Numbered from the stretch's first letter, positions 1-9,441 are shown. The stretch is 10,270 nucleotides of DNA from Silvimonas sp. JCM 19000 (GCA_001313065.1 BBFD01000142.1:1-10270); one strand, 5' to 3'. Program-made: numbers and translations. Notes: generated by a model not told the origin, from the sequence alone.

Positions 1-1785
1 CTGGCCGCCGCGCCGATCGCCAAGCTGGGCGACGTCAAGCTGTCGGCCAACTGGATGGCTGCTGCCGGCCACGCCGGTGAAGACGCCAATCTGTACGACA
101 CGGTCAAGGCCGTGGGCCTGGAGCTGTGCCGCGAGTTGGGCGTCAGCATTCCGGTGGGTAAAGATTCGCTGTCGATGAAGTCGGTGTGGAACGATGACGG
201 CGAGCAGAAACAAGTGATCTCGCCGCTGTCGCTGATCATCTCGGCCTTTGCCCCGGTCACCGACGTGCGCAAAACGCTGACGCCGATGCTGAAGCCCGAG
301 TTTGATACCGATCTGATCCTGATTGATCTGGGCGATGGCAAGTGTCGCCTGGGCGGTTCGGCGCTGGCGCAGGTGTACAACCAGGTTGGCCAATGGGCGC
401 CTGATGTGGTCAGCGTGGAGCGTCTCAAATCATTCTTTGAAATCATCCAGAAGCTGAACGCCGAAGGCCGCATCCTGGCTTATCACGATCGCTCGGATGG
501 TGGCGTGGTGGCGGCGGTGGCCGAAATGATGTTTGCGAGCCACGTTGGCGTGACGCTGGAAATTGACGAACTGTGTATCGAACGTCGTCGCCGTGCGCGT
601 GAAGAAGACGAACAGACGCAAGAATCCATCGAGAAGGCCGAAAACGGTCGCGTGATGGGCGTGCTGTTTAACGAAGAACTTGGCGCGGTGCTGCAGGTCA
701 AGCGCAGCGATACCGCAGCTGTTATCGCCGCCTTCAGCAATGTGGGCATCCGCAGCGAACTGCACGTGATTGGTACGCTCAACCACGATGACCGCCTGAA
801 GATCAAAAAAAAGCGCAACCGTCTGCTGCTGGACGAAACGCGCGTTGAACTGCAAAAAAAGCCTGGAGCGAAACCAGCTATCGCATTCAACGTTTGCGTG
901 ACAACCCGGCCGTGGCCGATGCCGAATTTGCTCGCATCGAAGACAAGCAGGATAAGGGTCTGATCGCCACGCTGTCGTTTGAGCCGTCCGAAGATATTGC
1001 CGCGCCGTACATTGCCAAGGGCGTGCGTCCGGGCATCGCGGTGTTGCGTGAGCAGGGCGTGAACGGCCACGTGGAAATGGCCGCAGCGTTTGACCGCGCC
1101 GGTTTCCGCGCGGTTGACGTGCATATGAGCGACATCATCTCGGGCCGCATCAGCCTGGCCGACTTCCAGGCTTTGCCGCTTGCGGTGGTTTCTCGTACGG
1201 CGACGTGCTGGGCGCGGGCGAAGGCTGGGCCAAGTCCATTCTGTTTAACGCACGGGCGCGTGCTGAATTTGAAGCGTTCTTTGGCCGCAGCGATACCTTC
1301 GGCCTGGGCGTGTGTAACGGTTGCCAGATGATGGCCAACCTGGCGGGCATCATCCGGGCGCGCAAGACTGGCCCAAATTTACCCGCAACAAGTCGGAGCA
1401 ATTCGAGGCGCGGCTGGTGAATGTGGAAGTGCCGGAATCGCCGTCGCTGTTCTTTAGCGGCATGGCCGGCAGCAAGATGCCGGTGGTGGTGTCGCACGGC
1501 GAAGGCTTTGCTGATTTCAGCCAGCAAGGTGATCTGGGCAAGGCGATTGTGGCCATGCGTTATGTCGATAGCGCGGGCAAAGCCACCGAGCGCTATCCGC
1601 TTAACCCCAATGGCAGCCCCAAAGGCGTGGCCGGCGTAACGACCGCAGATGGCCGCTTCAGCTTGATGATGCCGCACCCGGAACGCACATTCCGCAGCGT
1701 TAACATGAGCTGGCATCCGGAACATTGGGGCGAAGATAGCCCGTGGATGCGCATGTTCCGCAACGCGCGCAAGTGGCTGGGCTAA
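1..1785 (+). CDS. purL: Phosphoribosylformylglycinamidine synthase, C-terminal part (5' end outside window; three frame breaks)
   Basis: PurL makes formylglycinamidine ribonucleotide from FGAR, ATP and glutamine in the cytoplasm (de novo purine synthesis). The window opens in mid-gene, in frame 1, and holds roughly the last 594 residues after repair. Visible are the synthetase stretch with [23 protein letters not shown] and AYHDRSDGG, then the class I glutaminase domain with GVCNGCQMM (nucleophile Cys codon 1313-1315) and MMPHPER (His codon 1675-1677, Glu 1681-1683), ending in the family's FRNARKWLG. The frame breaks at the A7 run 854-860 (five or eight A expected), near 1175 (GG read as G) and near 1354 (CCC read as CC). 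Repairing these gives continuous similarity to PurL. A charged, Arg/Glu-rich stretch encoded around 577-650 is longer than the E. coli equivalent. Identity is very secure; the breaks are most likely sequencing error. Confidence 0.96.
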
Positions 1786-1845
1786 TCCCGGCCCGCTACG
1801 GCAGTCGGATTTATCCTGCGTTGGCTCCGGCGTCCGGCGGATGTC

Positions 1846-1859
1846 ACCCGGTACCGGGT
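1846..1859. repeat. Perfect 14-bp palindrome downstream of purL
   Basis: ACCCGGTACCGGGT is its own reverse complement and lies 60 nt past the purL stop, ahead of the terminator. Just after it comes a short near-tandem repeat, AGCGCAAAGTTAAGCGCAAAG without its last base, at about 1861-1880. No function is assigned; it may be part of the purL 3' untranslated region. Confidence 0.4.
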
Positions 1860-1881
1860 TAGCGCAAAGTTAAGCGCAAAG

Positions 1882-1913
1882 AAAAAAGGCGATGATCACA
1901 TCGCCTTTTTTTT
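1882..1913 (+). terminator. Rho-independent terminator of purL, possibly bidirectional
   Basis: An A6 run leads into the stem GGCGATG / CATCGCC (1888-1894 with 1899-1905, loop ATCA), which is followed by T8 (1906-1913). The A-run and T-run can extend the stem and make it work on both strands. It sits about 100 nt after the purL stop and ahead of the small secreted-protein gene, so it probably separates the two transcripts. Confidence 0.88.
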
Positions 1914-1986
1914 ACGGCTATAACCCATGGAACAGCCGCGCTCGCCGCGCTGTATAAAACCCATAAACACCGCCCGGAGCCTCCCC

Positions 1987-2295
1987 ATGTATTTAAAACG
2001 CTACTTGTCTTATGCGCTGCTGGCGCTGGCGGTCATGCCCGCACTGGCCGACGACGCGCCCAAACTGGATTTAAGCCTGCCCCAATCGGTCAAGGAACAA
2101 CCCAAGCCCGATGCCGCGTCACAAGCGGCGGAGCTCAAGCCAAAGCCAACTGCGCCGATTTGATCAAGGAACGCGACGCGCTCAAGAAAGACCCGATCGA
2201 CCGCGAGACTGGCACCATTACGTTGGGCCGCAAAAAAGCGTCTGGCCGCGCTGGATGAACTGATCAACAAACAACAGTGCTACAAAGCGCAATGA
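1987..2295 (+). CDS. Small secreted protein of unknown function (two frame breaks)
   Basis: I do not recognise the family. The start ATG is preceded by GGAG at 1976-1979 with 7-nt spacing. The N-terminus is a typical Sec signal peptide: basic MYLKR, a hydrophobic core rich in Leu and Ala, and a likely cut after residue 21 (PALA/DD). As read, the frame ends at 2163. Restoring one A at 2137-2138 and removing one from the A6 run 2232-2237 (RKK then RLAALDELI) gives a 102-residue protein ending KQQCYKAQ at the TGA 2293-2295. The mature part is a Pro/Lys/Ala-rich linker, then a helical, charged segment (CADLIKERDALKKD, RLAALDELINKQQC). It has two cysteines, C56 and C98, that could form a disulfide in the periplasm. 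The repair agrees with the error pattern in neighbouring genes, but no homolog confirms it. Confidence 0.68.
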
Positions 2296-2389
2296 CATAA
2301 GGTGGGTCAAGACCCACCGCCCCAAGTGGCATAACAATGCGCGACGCTTGCTATGCGGCTTTGGAGGGTGGGTCCAGACCCACCCTATG
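2296..2389. repeat. Palindrome-pair repeat element, copy 1
   Basis: Two 18-bp palindromes, GGTGGGTCAAGACCCACC (2301-2318) and GGTGGGTCCAGACCCACC (2367-2384), stand 48 nt apart. The element is bounded by CATAAGG on the left and CCCTATG on the right, which are near inverted repeats. Read on the minus strand, the interior begins CCAAAGCCGCATAGCAAG and ends GCCACTTGGGGCGG. The same interior ends occur in the copy at 10020-10199, so these are two members of one family. The layout resembles REP/BIME-type intergenic repeats. It starts one base after the stop of the small secreted-protein gene, so it could also act as a transcript-end hairpin. Confidence 0.8.
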
Positions 2390-2510
2390 TGATAAGCGCT
2401 GCGTCGGGGCATATCGATGTGTCCCGTCCCTGCAGTGGTCATGGGGCTTTCGGCAATGGCGTAAGCCGCAATGACGATAGTCCCGATTCGGCTGTGGCGG
2501 TGTCCCGCTA

Positions 2511-2535
2511 GATTGTATTGCGCTGCAACACAATC
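2511..2535. promoter_or_regulatory. Interrupted 25-bp dyad just upstream of fba
   Basis: GATTGT-A-TTGC, then GCT, then GCAA-C-ACAATC forms an inverted repeat with matched outer (GATTGT/ACAATC) and inner (TTGC/GCAA) arms. It ends 4 nt before the fba ribosome-binding site (GGAG 2540-2543, 7 nt from the ATG). It could be a repressor or activator site or a 5' leader hairpin. No regulator is identifiable, and I see no clear -35/-10 pair beside it. Confidence 0.4.
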
Positions 2536-2550
2536 ACCCGGAGAACCGCC

Positions 2551-3553
<1,003 letters not shown>

Positions 3554-3565
3554 TGGGGGTGCAAC

Positions 3566-4182
3566 TTAGCGCCGTGCCAGGGCCAGCAAACCGCCCACTG
3601 CAAAAAAAACGCGCCGCCGCAGCCACGGTTAAACAGCTTGATGCGGCGCGGGCTGGCCAGCCAGGCGGCCAGCTTGGCACCGCCCGCGGCGTAGGCAATT
3701 TGCCAGGAGCCTTCGATAAAAAAGAAGGTGGTCAGCAGCACCGTCCACTGGTGTTGTTGCGGCAGGTTCGGATCCACAAACTGCGGCAGAAACGCACCGG
3801 CAAACAAAATGGCTTTGGGATTGGACAGCGCCACCGTCAGCCCCAGACGATAACGCCGGGCTGCTGATTCGCCATCGGCGCGCGGCAATTGCAGGCTGGA
3901 ACCGGCCCGCCAGCATTGCACGCCCAGATAGACCAGGTAAGCCGCGCCAACGATTTTCAAGAGCATAAACAGCGTGGCCGACGCCGCCAGAATCGCGGCC
4001 AGGCCAAACGCCGACAGCGTAAACAGGATGGCCAGACCCGACAGCGCGCCGGCCATGGTTGCCAGCGTGCGTTGCCAGCCATAGCGCGTGCCATGCGACA
4101 GCATCAGCAGCATATTCGGCCCCGGCGTGGCGGAGATCAGCAGGGTGGTGGCGATAAAAGCCAGCCAGAGGTCGAGGCGCAT
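3566..4182 (-). CDS. LysE/RhtB-family amino-acid exporter (one frame break)
   Basis: This is an inner-membrane exporter of the LysE superfamily, whose members expel amino acids such as lysine, homoserine, threonine or leucine. The exact substrate cannot be read from sequence. The start ATG (4180-4182) has AAGGAA 6 nt upstream. The protein shows the family signature SATPGPNMLLML near residues 17-28, hydrophobic spans near 3-25, 38-65, 68-90, 115-135 and 145-170, and NPKAILFAGAFLPQF at 121-135. As read, the frame runs past the proper end. Shortening the A8 run 3602-3609 by two restores AFFAVGGLLALARR and a stop at 3566-3568, giving 204 residues, typical of the family. It converges with fba (12 nt between stops, no clear terminator). 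A 17-bp dyad lies upstream at 4228-4244. Confidence 0.92.
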
Positions 4183-4227
4183 GCGTTGTTCCTTGGAAGG
4201 GGACCAGAAGGTCAGGTTCAGCGAGGT

Positions 4228-4244
4228 TCATGCATTTTGCATGA
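4228..4244. promoter_or_regulatory. Perfect 7-bp dyad upstream of the exporter gene
   Basis: TCATGCA-TTT-TGCATGA is a perfect inverted repeat 45 nt upstream of the exporter start, in the 123-nt gap after the GGDEF-EAL gene. The position suits an operator for a local amino-acid-responsive regulator, but no regulator gene is adjacent. A second, weaker dyad (GATGCC 4275-4280 with GGCATC 4293-4298) follows the GGDEF-EAL stop without a T-run. Confidence 0.4.
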
Positions 4245-4305
4245 CGATGCGGCAACAGGGAATCCGCCAGGCACGATGCCGGCGGAGCTGCAGGCATCAG
4301 ATTGA

Positions 4306-7137
4306 TCAGGCGGCAGCGGCGTCGCGTAATGCCGGGTGGTCGCGGGTCGGCTTGTCGAGGTAATAGCCTTGCACCAGATCCACGCCAATATCCACCAGCA
4401 TGTTGTAGATGGCTTCGTTCTCGACAAACTCGGCGATGGTGGTCTTGCCCATATCGCGCGCCATGGCGACGATGCCGCGCACAAACACCTGGCTGTCGTG
4501 GTCATGCGGCAGATCGCGGATAAAAAAAGCCGTCGATCTTCAGCACATCGGCTTTCAGTTGCTTCAGATACGCAAACGAAGCAAAGCCATTGCCAAAGTC
4601 GTCCAGACACACCGTACATCCGGTGGCACGCAGCGCATCAATAAAGCGCTGGGCATCGCGCATATCCGACACAGCCGCGGTTTCGGTCAATTCCACCAGC
4701 AAGCGGCGCGGATCAACGCAATGCAAACGCAGCAGCGAGCCGATAAATTCTGGCAGCGCCGGTTCATCAAACGAGCGGCCCGATACGTTGATGGCCACCG
4801 ACGGAATATTCGGTCGCGCCGCCAGCAATTCGACCGTGCGCTTGATCACCCAGCGGTCGATATCGACGATCTTGCCGGTCTTTTCAGCATGTGGAATAAA
4901 GTGGCCAGGCATGATTACGCCGCCCGGATTCTGCACGTCCTTCATCCGCACCAGCGCTTCCAGATGCTCCAGCTCACGCGTGTTTACGTCGTAGATGCCC
5001 TGGTAATGCAGCTCGAACCCATCGGATTCAAGCGCTTGCATAATGCGGTCTTTCCAGCTCAGGCGGTTAAAGGCGCTGCGCGATACGTCGGCGTCGGGGC
5101 GATACATGCGCCACGTGGCTTTGCCGGCGGCCTTGGCCTGGTACATGGCGGAATCGGCATGCGCCACCAGTTCGCCCGGCGTGGTGGCGTGCTGCGGAAA
5201 CATGGCCACACCCACCGAGGAGGATGGCCGCAACTGATGGCCATCCACCGCAAACTGGATTTGCAATACGGCACCGGCGATGCGCTCGGCCAGCTTGCCG
5301 ACTTCAAACTCGTTGCAATCCGGCACCAGAATTGCAAACTCATCGCCGCCCAGGCGCGACAGCACTTCATGCCGCCGCACTTGCAGGCCGATTTCTTTGG
5401 CAATGGTTTTCAACAATTCATCGCCCACGGCGTGGCCGAAGGTGTCGTTCACGTATTTGAATTCGTCCAGATCAAAAAAACAGCAGCGCCATGGCGGTCT
5501 GGCGGCGGTCAGCCTCTGACACCATGCGTTCCAGCTCTTGCTGGAAGCGATGGCGGTTGTACAAGCCGGTCAGCGCGTCGCGCTCGGCCAGATTGATCAT
5601 GCGCTCGGCCATCTGGCGTTGCTGCGTAACATCTTCGTACACCCACATCTTGCCGGCGTGATTGTGCTGGCCCGCCACGCGATAGCATTGCTGCGTCACC
5701 GCGCGGCCGTCGTGCATGGTCAGCTCGCCATAGTCAACGCGGTCTTCGCCCGGCGCGATTTCTTCCAGGTAATGGATGACGATATCGCCCAGATCAGGGC
5801 GGTTGTCGGCTTGTTGCAGAATCTGGCCGATGGGTTTGCCATCCAGATTGCCAAGATTATCCAGGCCCCACAGATCGGCAAAGGCCGGGTTATAGAACAC
5901 GATGCGATTGTGCTCATCGACAAACAACACGCCAAAGCGCATCGCGGCGAGCAGGGCGGTCAGGCGGGCGCGTTCTTGCTCGGCCCGATGCAGATAGCTG
6001 TCGCCGAGCGCCTGCAACTGGCGTAATTCCTGTACGGCTTTTTTTGAGCGCGAGCCGGTCTTCTTTAAGCGCGGAGTTATCGCGCAAGCTCAGGCGCAAA
6101 CCTTGATATTCGCCATTGGTATTACGTAACGGCTGCCATGCCAGCGCGGCCCAGAACAGGCTGCCATCGCGGCGTACGGCGCGGAATTCAAAGTCAGCTT
6201 CAGAGGTGGCTTGTTTGAGCGCGGCTTGCAGCGTCTGCACCAGCCGGCCGCGTTCTTCGGCCATCGCCAGGGTAAACGGAAAATCGCCCAGCATCATGCA
6301 TTCGTTAACGCTGTAGCCGGTGAGCGGCGTGACCGAGGCATTAACCCAGGCCAGGCGGCCTTCCGGGCCCAGCCACAATTCGACGCCATAGGTGCATTCG
6401 GCGATGGCTTTGTAGCGCGCTTCGCTCAGTTGCAGCGACAGCATATTGGCGCGGATGCTGGCCGTCATATCGTTAAAGCGCCCGGTCAGGCGCGAGATTT
6501 CGTCGCTGCCCGGCGGCACCGGAATCTCGGCCAACTGGCCCCGGCTGGCGGTTTCGACCGCGGTAATCAAGCGATAGAGATGGCGCGTTAGCCAGAAGCC
6601 GAGCAAACCCATCAGCACGGCGGACAAGATCATGCCGACGATCATGCTGAGCGAATTCTGCAGGATCAGGTTCTGGATGCCATCGCGCGTGTCCTGGCCG
6701 GACAAACCAAAGCGCAGCGTGCCAAGGGTTTCATTGCCATATTTGATCGGCACCGCCACGTGGATCAGCGGCGGCAGGTCTTGCCAGACAGAACGTGGGG
6801 TGGGCGCGGGCAAAGGTTGCGACACATCCCAGCCGCGCGCCGCGACGATATGGCGTTGCTTGTCCAGCAATACCAGGTAGTCGATCCCCTCGGGGCCGCG
6901 CAAGGCATCAAGCAATTCTGAGGTGTGTGCCATGTCGCCATTGGCAATCGGCGTGGCCAGGGCGGCCTGCAATAACTGCGACAGTTCGTTGACGCGCACA
7001 TCCGTGTTGTGCGCCACCATGTCGTTCCAGATACGCGACGTATTGAACAGCAGAAACGCCAGCACCACGCTCTGAACGAGGATGCCGGCAACGATCAGCC
7101 GGGCACGCAGCGAACCAGGGATGGGCACAAAGGGCAT
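4306..7137 (-). CDS. Membrane-bound HAMP-PAS-PAS-GGDEF-EAL cyclic-di-GMP signalling protein (three frame breaks)
   Basis: Repaired, this is one 942-residue inner-membrane protein that may both make and degrade cyclic di-GMP. Order: TM1 about 13-33; extracytoplasmic sensor 34-160; TM2 about 163-185; HAMP to about 235; PAS 241-360; helical linker; PAS 392-505; GGDEF about 518-680; EAL about 695-935. The synthase motif is intact (RLGGDEF, GGDEF at 596-600). The upstream inhibitory-site position reads R587-x-x-E590 rather than RxxD. The EAL side keeps E726 in LEALVR, N783, E815, D845-D846 (LDDFGNG), K866 (LKID), E902 (AEFVE) and Q922 (QGYY), so phosphodiesterase activity is plausible. Breaks lie in A/T runs at 4522-4528, 5474-5480 and 6039-6045; each has seven bases where six restore the frame. 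The ATG at 7137 has only a weak GAGG 12 nt upstream. The input ligand is unknown. Confidence 0.93.
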
Positions 7138-7265
7138 TTCGGGCCAGAACCTCGCAAGAAGCAGTCAATGCGGATAAGCGATTCGGCCATGCCGGCAGGC
7201 CAGCGCCTGCTGTAGGCGTGCTCTGACAACATGAAACCGTCCGTGCTGTCTGTAAGCCAGCAAAC

Positions 7266-7284
7266 TTTATGAGCGTGTCATAAA
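7266..7284. promoter_or_regulatory. 19-bp dyad upstream of the GGDEF-EAL gene
   Basis: TTTATGA and TCATAAA form a perfect inverted repeat with a 5-nt centre, about 129 nt before the GGDEF-EAL start. It is AT-rich within GC-rich surroundings, as expected for a promoter or operator. The binding protein is unknown. Confidence 0.4.
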
Positions 7285-7321
7285 TTGTGGATGCAAGCAA
7301 ACCTTACCGTTGTCGCCGGTG

Positions 7322-7345
7322 AAATGGCCCACTGAGGGGCCATTT
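7322..7345 (-). terminator. Probable terminator hairpin after argA
   Basis: AAATGGCCC and GGGCCATTT pair around a 6-nt loop, about 20 nt past the argA stop. On the argA strand the only T-rich part is the end of the stem itself. On the other strand it is followed by a T-rich tract (TGTTGTCGCG, then T7). Position favours an argA terminator, but the classical T-tract is weak. Confidence 0.5.
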
Positions 7346-7364
7346 TGTTGTCGCGTTTTTTTGC

Positions 7365-8680
7365 CTAATTCTTGAGCGGCTTGATGAATACCTTGGAGCG
7401 CCGCTGATAGTTGTAGAGGTTCTTTTTTTTCGATCGGCAATTCATCGACCGTAGCCTGCGTAAACCCGCGCTCCACAAACCAGTGCGAGGTGCGGGTCGT
7501 TAGTGCAAACAACGATTCCATGCCCTGGCTACGTGCCTGCAATTCAACATGTCGCAGCAACACCGCGCCACGGTCTTCGTCGCGATAATCCGGATGCACC
7601 ACCAGACAGGCCATCTCGGCCATCTTGCTGTCAGGGAAAGGATGGATGGCCACGCAACCGATGATCTTGCCGTCGTGTTCCAGCACCGAATAACGATTGA
7701 TTTCGCGCTCCAGCAACTCACGCCCGCGCTTGACCAGTACGCCTTGTTCTTCCAGCGGCTCGATCAGCTGCAGCATGCCGCCGACATCATCAATCACGGC
7801 CTGGCGCATGGTCTCCAGCGTTTCCCGCGAGATCATGGTGCCTATGCCTTCGTGACTGAACAACTCCATCAGTAAGCCGCCGTCCACATTGTGGCTAACC
7901 AGATGTGCCCGCGCCACACCGCGCCGTACCGCACGGATGGCCTGAGGCAGGTACAGCCGCACGTCTTCGTTGACATTGGGATTGGCGGCCAGAAATTCTT
8001 CGGCTTCCAGCGCGGTCAGTTCGGTTTGCAGATTGCCGCGTTGATCGACCACGCTTCGTGGCCAAACAGGAACAACAGTTTGGTGGCGCGCAGCGCAATG
8101 GCGGCGCTGGTGGCGACGTCTTCCAGCGTCAGGTTGAACACTTCGCCGGTGGGCGAATAACCGAGCGTGGACAACAACACCAGTTCGCCATCCTCCAGCC
8201 GGTAGTTAACGGCGGTGGTATCTATCTTGCGCACTTCGCCGGTGTAGAGCAGATCCAGCCCGTCGCGCACGCCCATCGGTTGCGCCGTAATAAAGTTACC
8301 GGCCGAAACCCGGATGTGCGCATTGGCCATCGGCGAATTAGCCAGACCCATAGAGAGCAGCGATTCGATATCAACCCGCACCTGGCCGACCGCCTGGATT
8401 ACGCATTCCAGCGTTTGCGCATCGGTCACCCGCACGCCTTTATGGTAATGAACGTCGAGGCCGCGCTCTTCCATGCGCGTTTCGATCTGTGGCCGCGCGC
8501 CATGCACCAGCACCAGGCGTACGCCAGGCTGGTCAACAGGTTGATATCGTGGGTTAGCGTAAAGAAGCGGCCATCTCGTACCACCTCGCCACCGAGGGCA
8601 ATGACAAAGGTCTTGCCACGGAATGCGTGGATATACGGGGCGGCCTGGCGAAACCATTGCACGAAATCATCAGGTTGCAT
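7365..8680 (-). CDS. argA: N-acetylglutamate synthase (three frame breaks)
   Basis: ArgA transfers acetyl from acetyl-CoA to glutamate, the first and usually arginine-inhibited step of arginine synthesis. The start ATG (8678-8680) follows GGAG by 6 nt and begins MQPDDFVQWFRQAAPYIHAF, matching the family N-terminus. The amino-acid-kinase-like domain shows RGKTFVIALGGE, LVLVHGARPQI, YHKGVRVTD and SAGNFITAQPMGV. The C-terminal GNAT domain shows MACLVVHPDYRDEDRG and TTRTSHWFVERGF. Breaks: near 8524 (CCC read as CC on the plus strand), near 8054 (CC read as C) and the T8 run 7423-7430 (seven expected). The last repair replaces a non-family tail with KKNLYNYQRRSKVF and a TAG at 7365-7367, giving 438 residues, normal for ArgA. 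Without repair the gene would appear as three fragments. Confidence 0.96.
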
Positions 8681-8896
8681 TCATTACTCCGCGGTGGGGC
8701 AGGGACATCGAAAAAAACTGGATTGTAGGGCATAATCGGCGCGGGTTTGCGGCCTGTGGCTGTATCGATTTGCAATCAGCCCGCCGCCTTGCACAGGCCA
8801 TACGATACAGGTGCGCGCCTGTAGGAATCGTCTTGCAACCACATGCGCACAAATTTCTGCCCAAAATCGATAGTCGCAGGAGTAAGATTCCTCGCC
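8681..8896. promoter_or_regulatory. Divergent argA/pagL intergenic region with interleaved dyads
   Basis: This 216-nt region must carry both promoters. On the argA strand, TACAAT (complement of 8722-8727) is a fair -10 without a good -35. Two perfect 8-bp inverted repeats interleave: GGCCTGTG (8751-8758) with CACAGGCC (8792-8799), and CTGTATCG (8760-8767) with CGATACAG (8803-8810). A near-palindrome, ACAGGTGCGCGCCTGT, follows at 8807-8822. As RNA the first four segments could form a pseudoknot or two alternative hairpins; as DNA they could be operator sites. No ArgR-like site was recognised with confidence. Confidence 0.45.
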
Positions 8897-9441
8897 ATGA
8901 AAAAAAACTCAGACTCTTCTCATTATTGGTGGTTGCTGCTTCTGCCTGCGTGCAAGCCGCACCCGTTGACTCGATCACTTTCGCCGTCGGCCAGACCACG
9001 CGTCCGACCAGCGACCTGAAGCCCAATACCTATCGCATTTCGGTTACCAAAGACTGGGGCGTTAACTGGTTCGACACTTCGGTGGGTAGCCTGACCGGCT
9101 ATTGGGAATTCGCCGCTGGCAAGTTCCGCCCGTCCAATTCGACCGATTACGATGTGGATATCGTGCCGATGTTCCGCTACCAGTTTCACGCCAACAACAA
9201 CTGGTGTAACCCGTTTATCGAAGGCGGCGTGGGCGTGGCTTATCTGACTGAGCACAAGGTTGCTGAAGATCACGATATGACTTCGCATGGTCAGTTCAGC
9301 GATCGCGTAGGCGTGGGTTGTTCCTTTGATAAGGGTCATCAGGAACTGGGCTTTAACTTCCATCATTTCTCGAACGCCGGCATCGACAAGCCGAATCCGG
9401 GGATTGATTTCATGTTCTTGCGCTATGGCTATCATTTCTAA
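8897..9441 (+). CDS. pagL: Lipid A 3-O-deacylase, PagL family (one frame break at the start)
   Basis: PagL is an outer-membrane beta-barrel that removes the 3-linked acyl chain of lipid A, altering the cell surface. ATG 8897 is followed by A8 (8900-8907); six A restore the frame, giving MKKLRLFSLL, a signal peptide cut near residues 20-21 (VQA/AP), and 180 residues in total. The barrel region alternates aromatic and polar residues and ends RYGYHF with a terminal Phe, as outer-membrane proteins do. The family signature FHHFSNAGIDKPNPGID is present with H156 and S158. The third catalytic position, Glu 14 residues after the His in the Pseudomonas enzyme, is Asp (D170) here. The best ribosome-binding site, AGGAG at 8878-8882, is 14 nt from the ATG, unusually far, and lies in a small AGGA/TCCT hairpin. 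Family assignment is strong; activity is inferred. Confidence 0.9.

Larger units (their letters stand above)
7138..7364. other. Intergenic region between argA and the GGDEF-EAL gene
   Basis: This 227-nt stretch should hold the promoter and leader of the GGDEF-EAL gene, read right to left. It contains a perfect dyad at 7266-7284 (TTTATGA-GCGTG-TCATAAA), a GCAGGC-CAGC-GCCTGC hairpin in the leader (7195-7210), and the argA-proximal hairpin at 7322-7345. I could not pick a convincing -35/-10 pair. Confidence 0.5.

Noticed and set aside
430..1725. Several minus-strand open frames opposite purL
   Set aside because: They are shadows: the plus strand encodes a clear PurL, including the glutaminase motifs.
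3566..4182. Naming the exporter argO/lysE because argA is nearby
   Set aside because: argA is over 3 kb away behind another gene, and the LysE superfamily substrate cannot be told from these motifs.
4409..5596. Long 395-codon open frame on the plus strand
   Set aside because: It is antisense to the GGDEF-EAL gene, whose GGDEF and EAL motifs are unmistakable. The plus-strand product is low-complexity and His/Arg-rich, a shadow of GC-rich coding DNA.
8058..8735. 225-codon open frame on the plus strand
   Set aside because: It is antisense to argA, which has strong family similarity on the minus strand.
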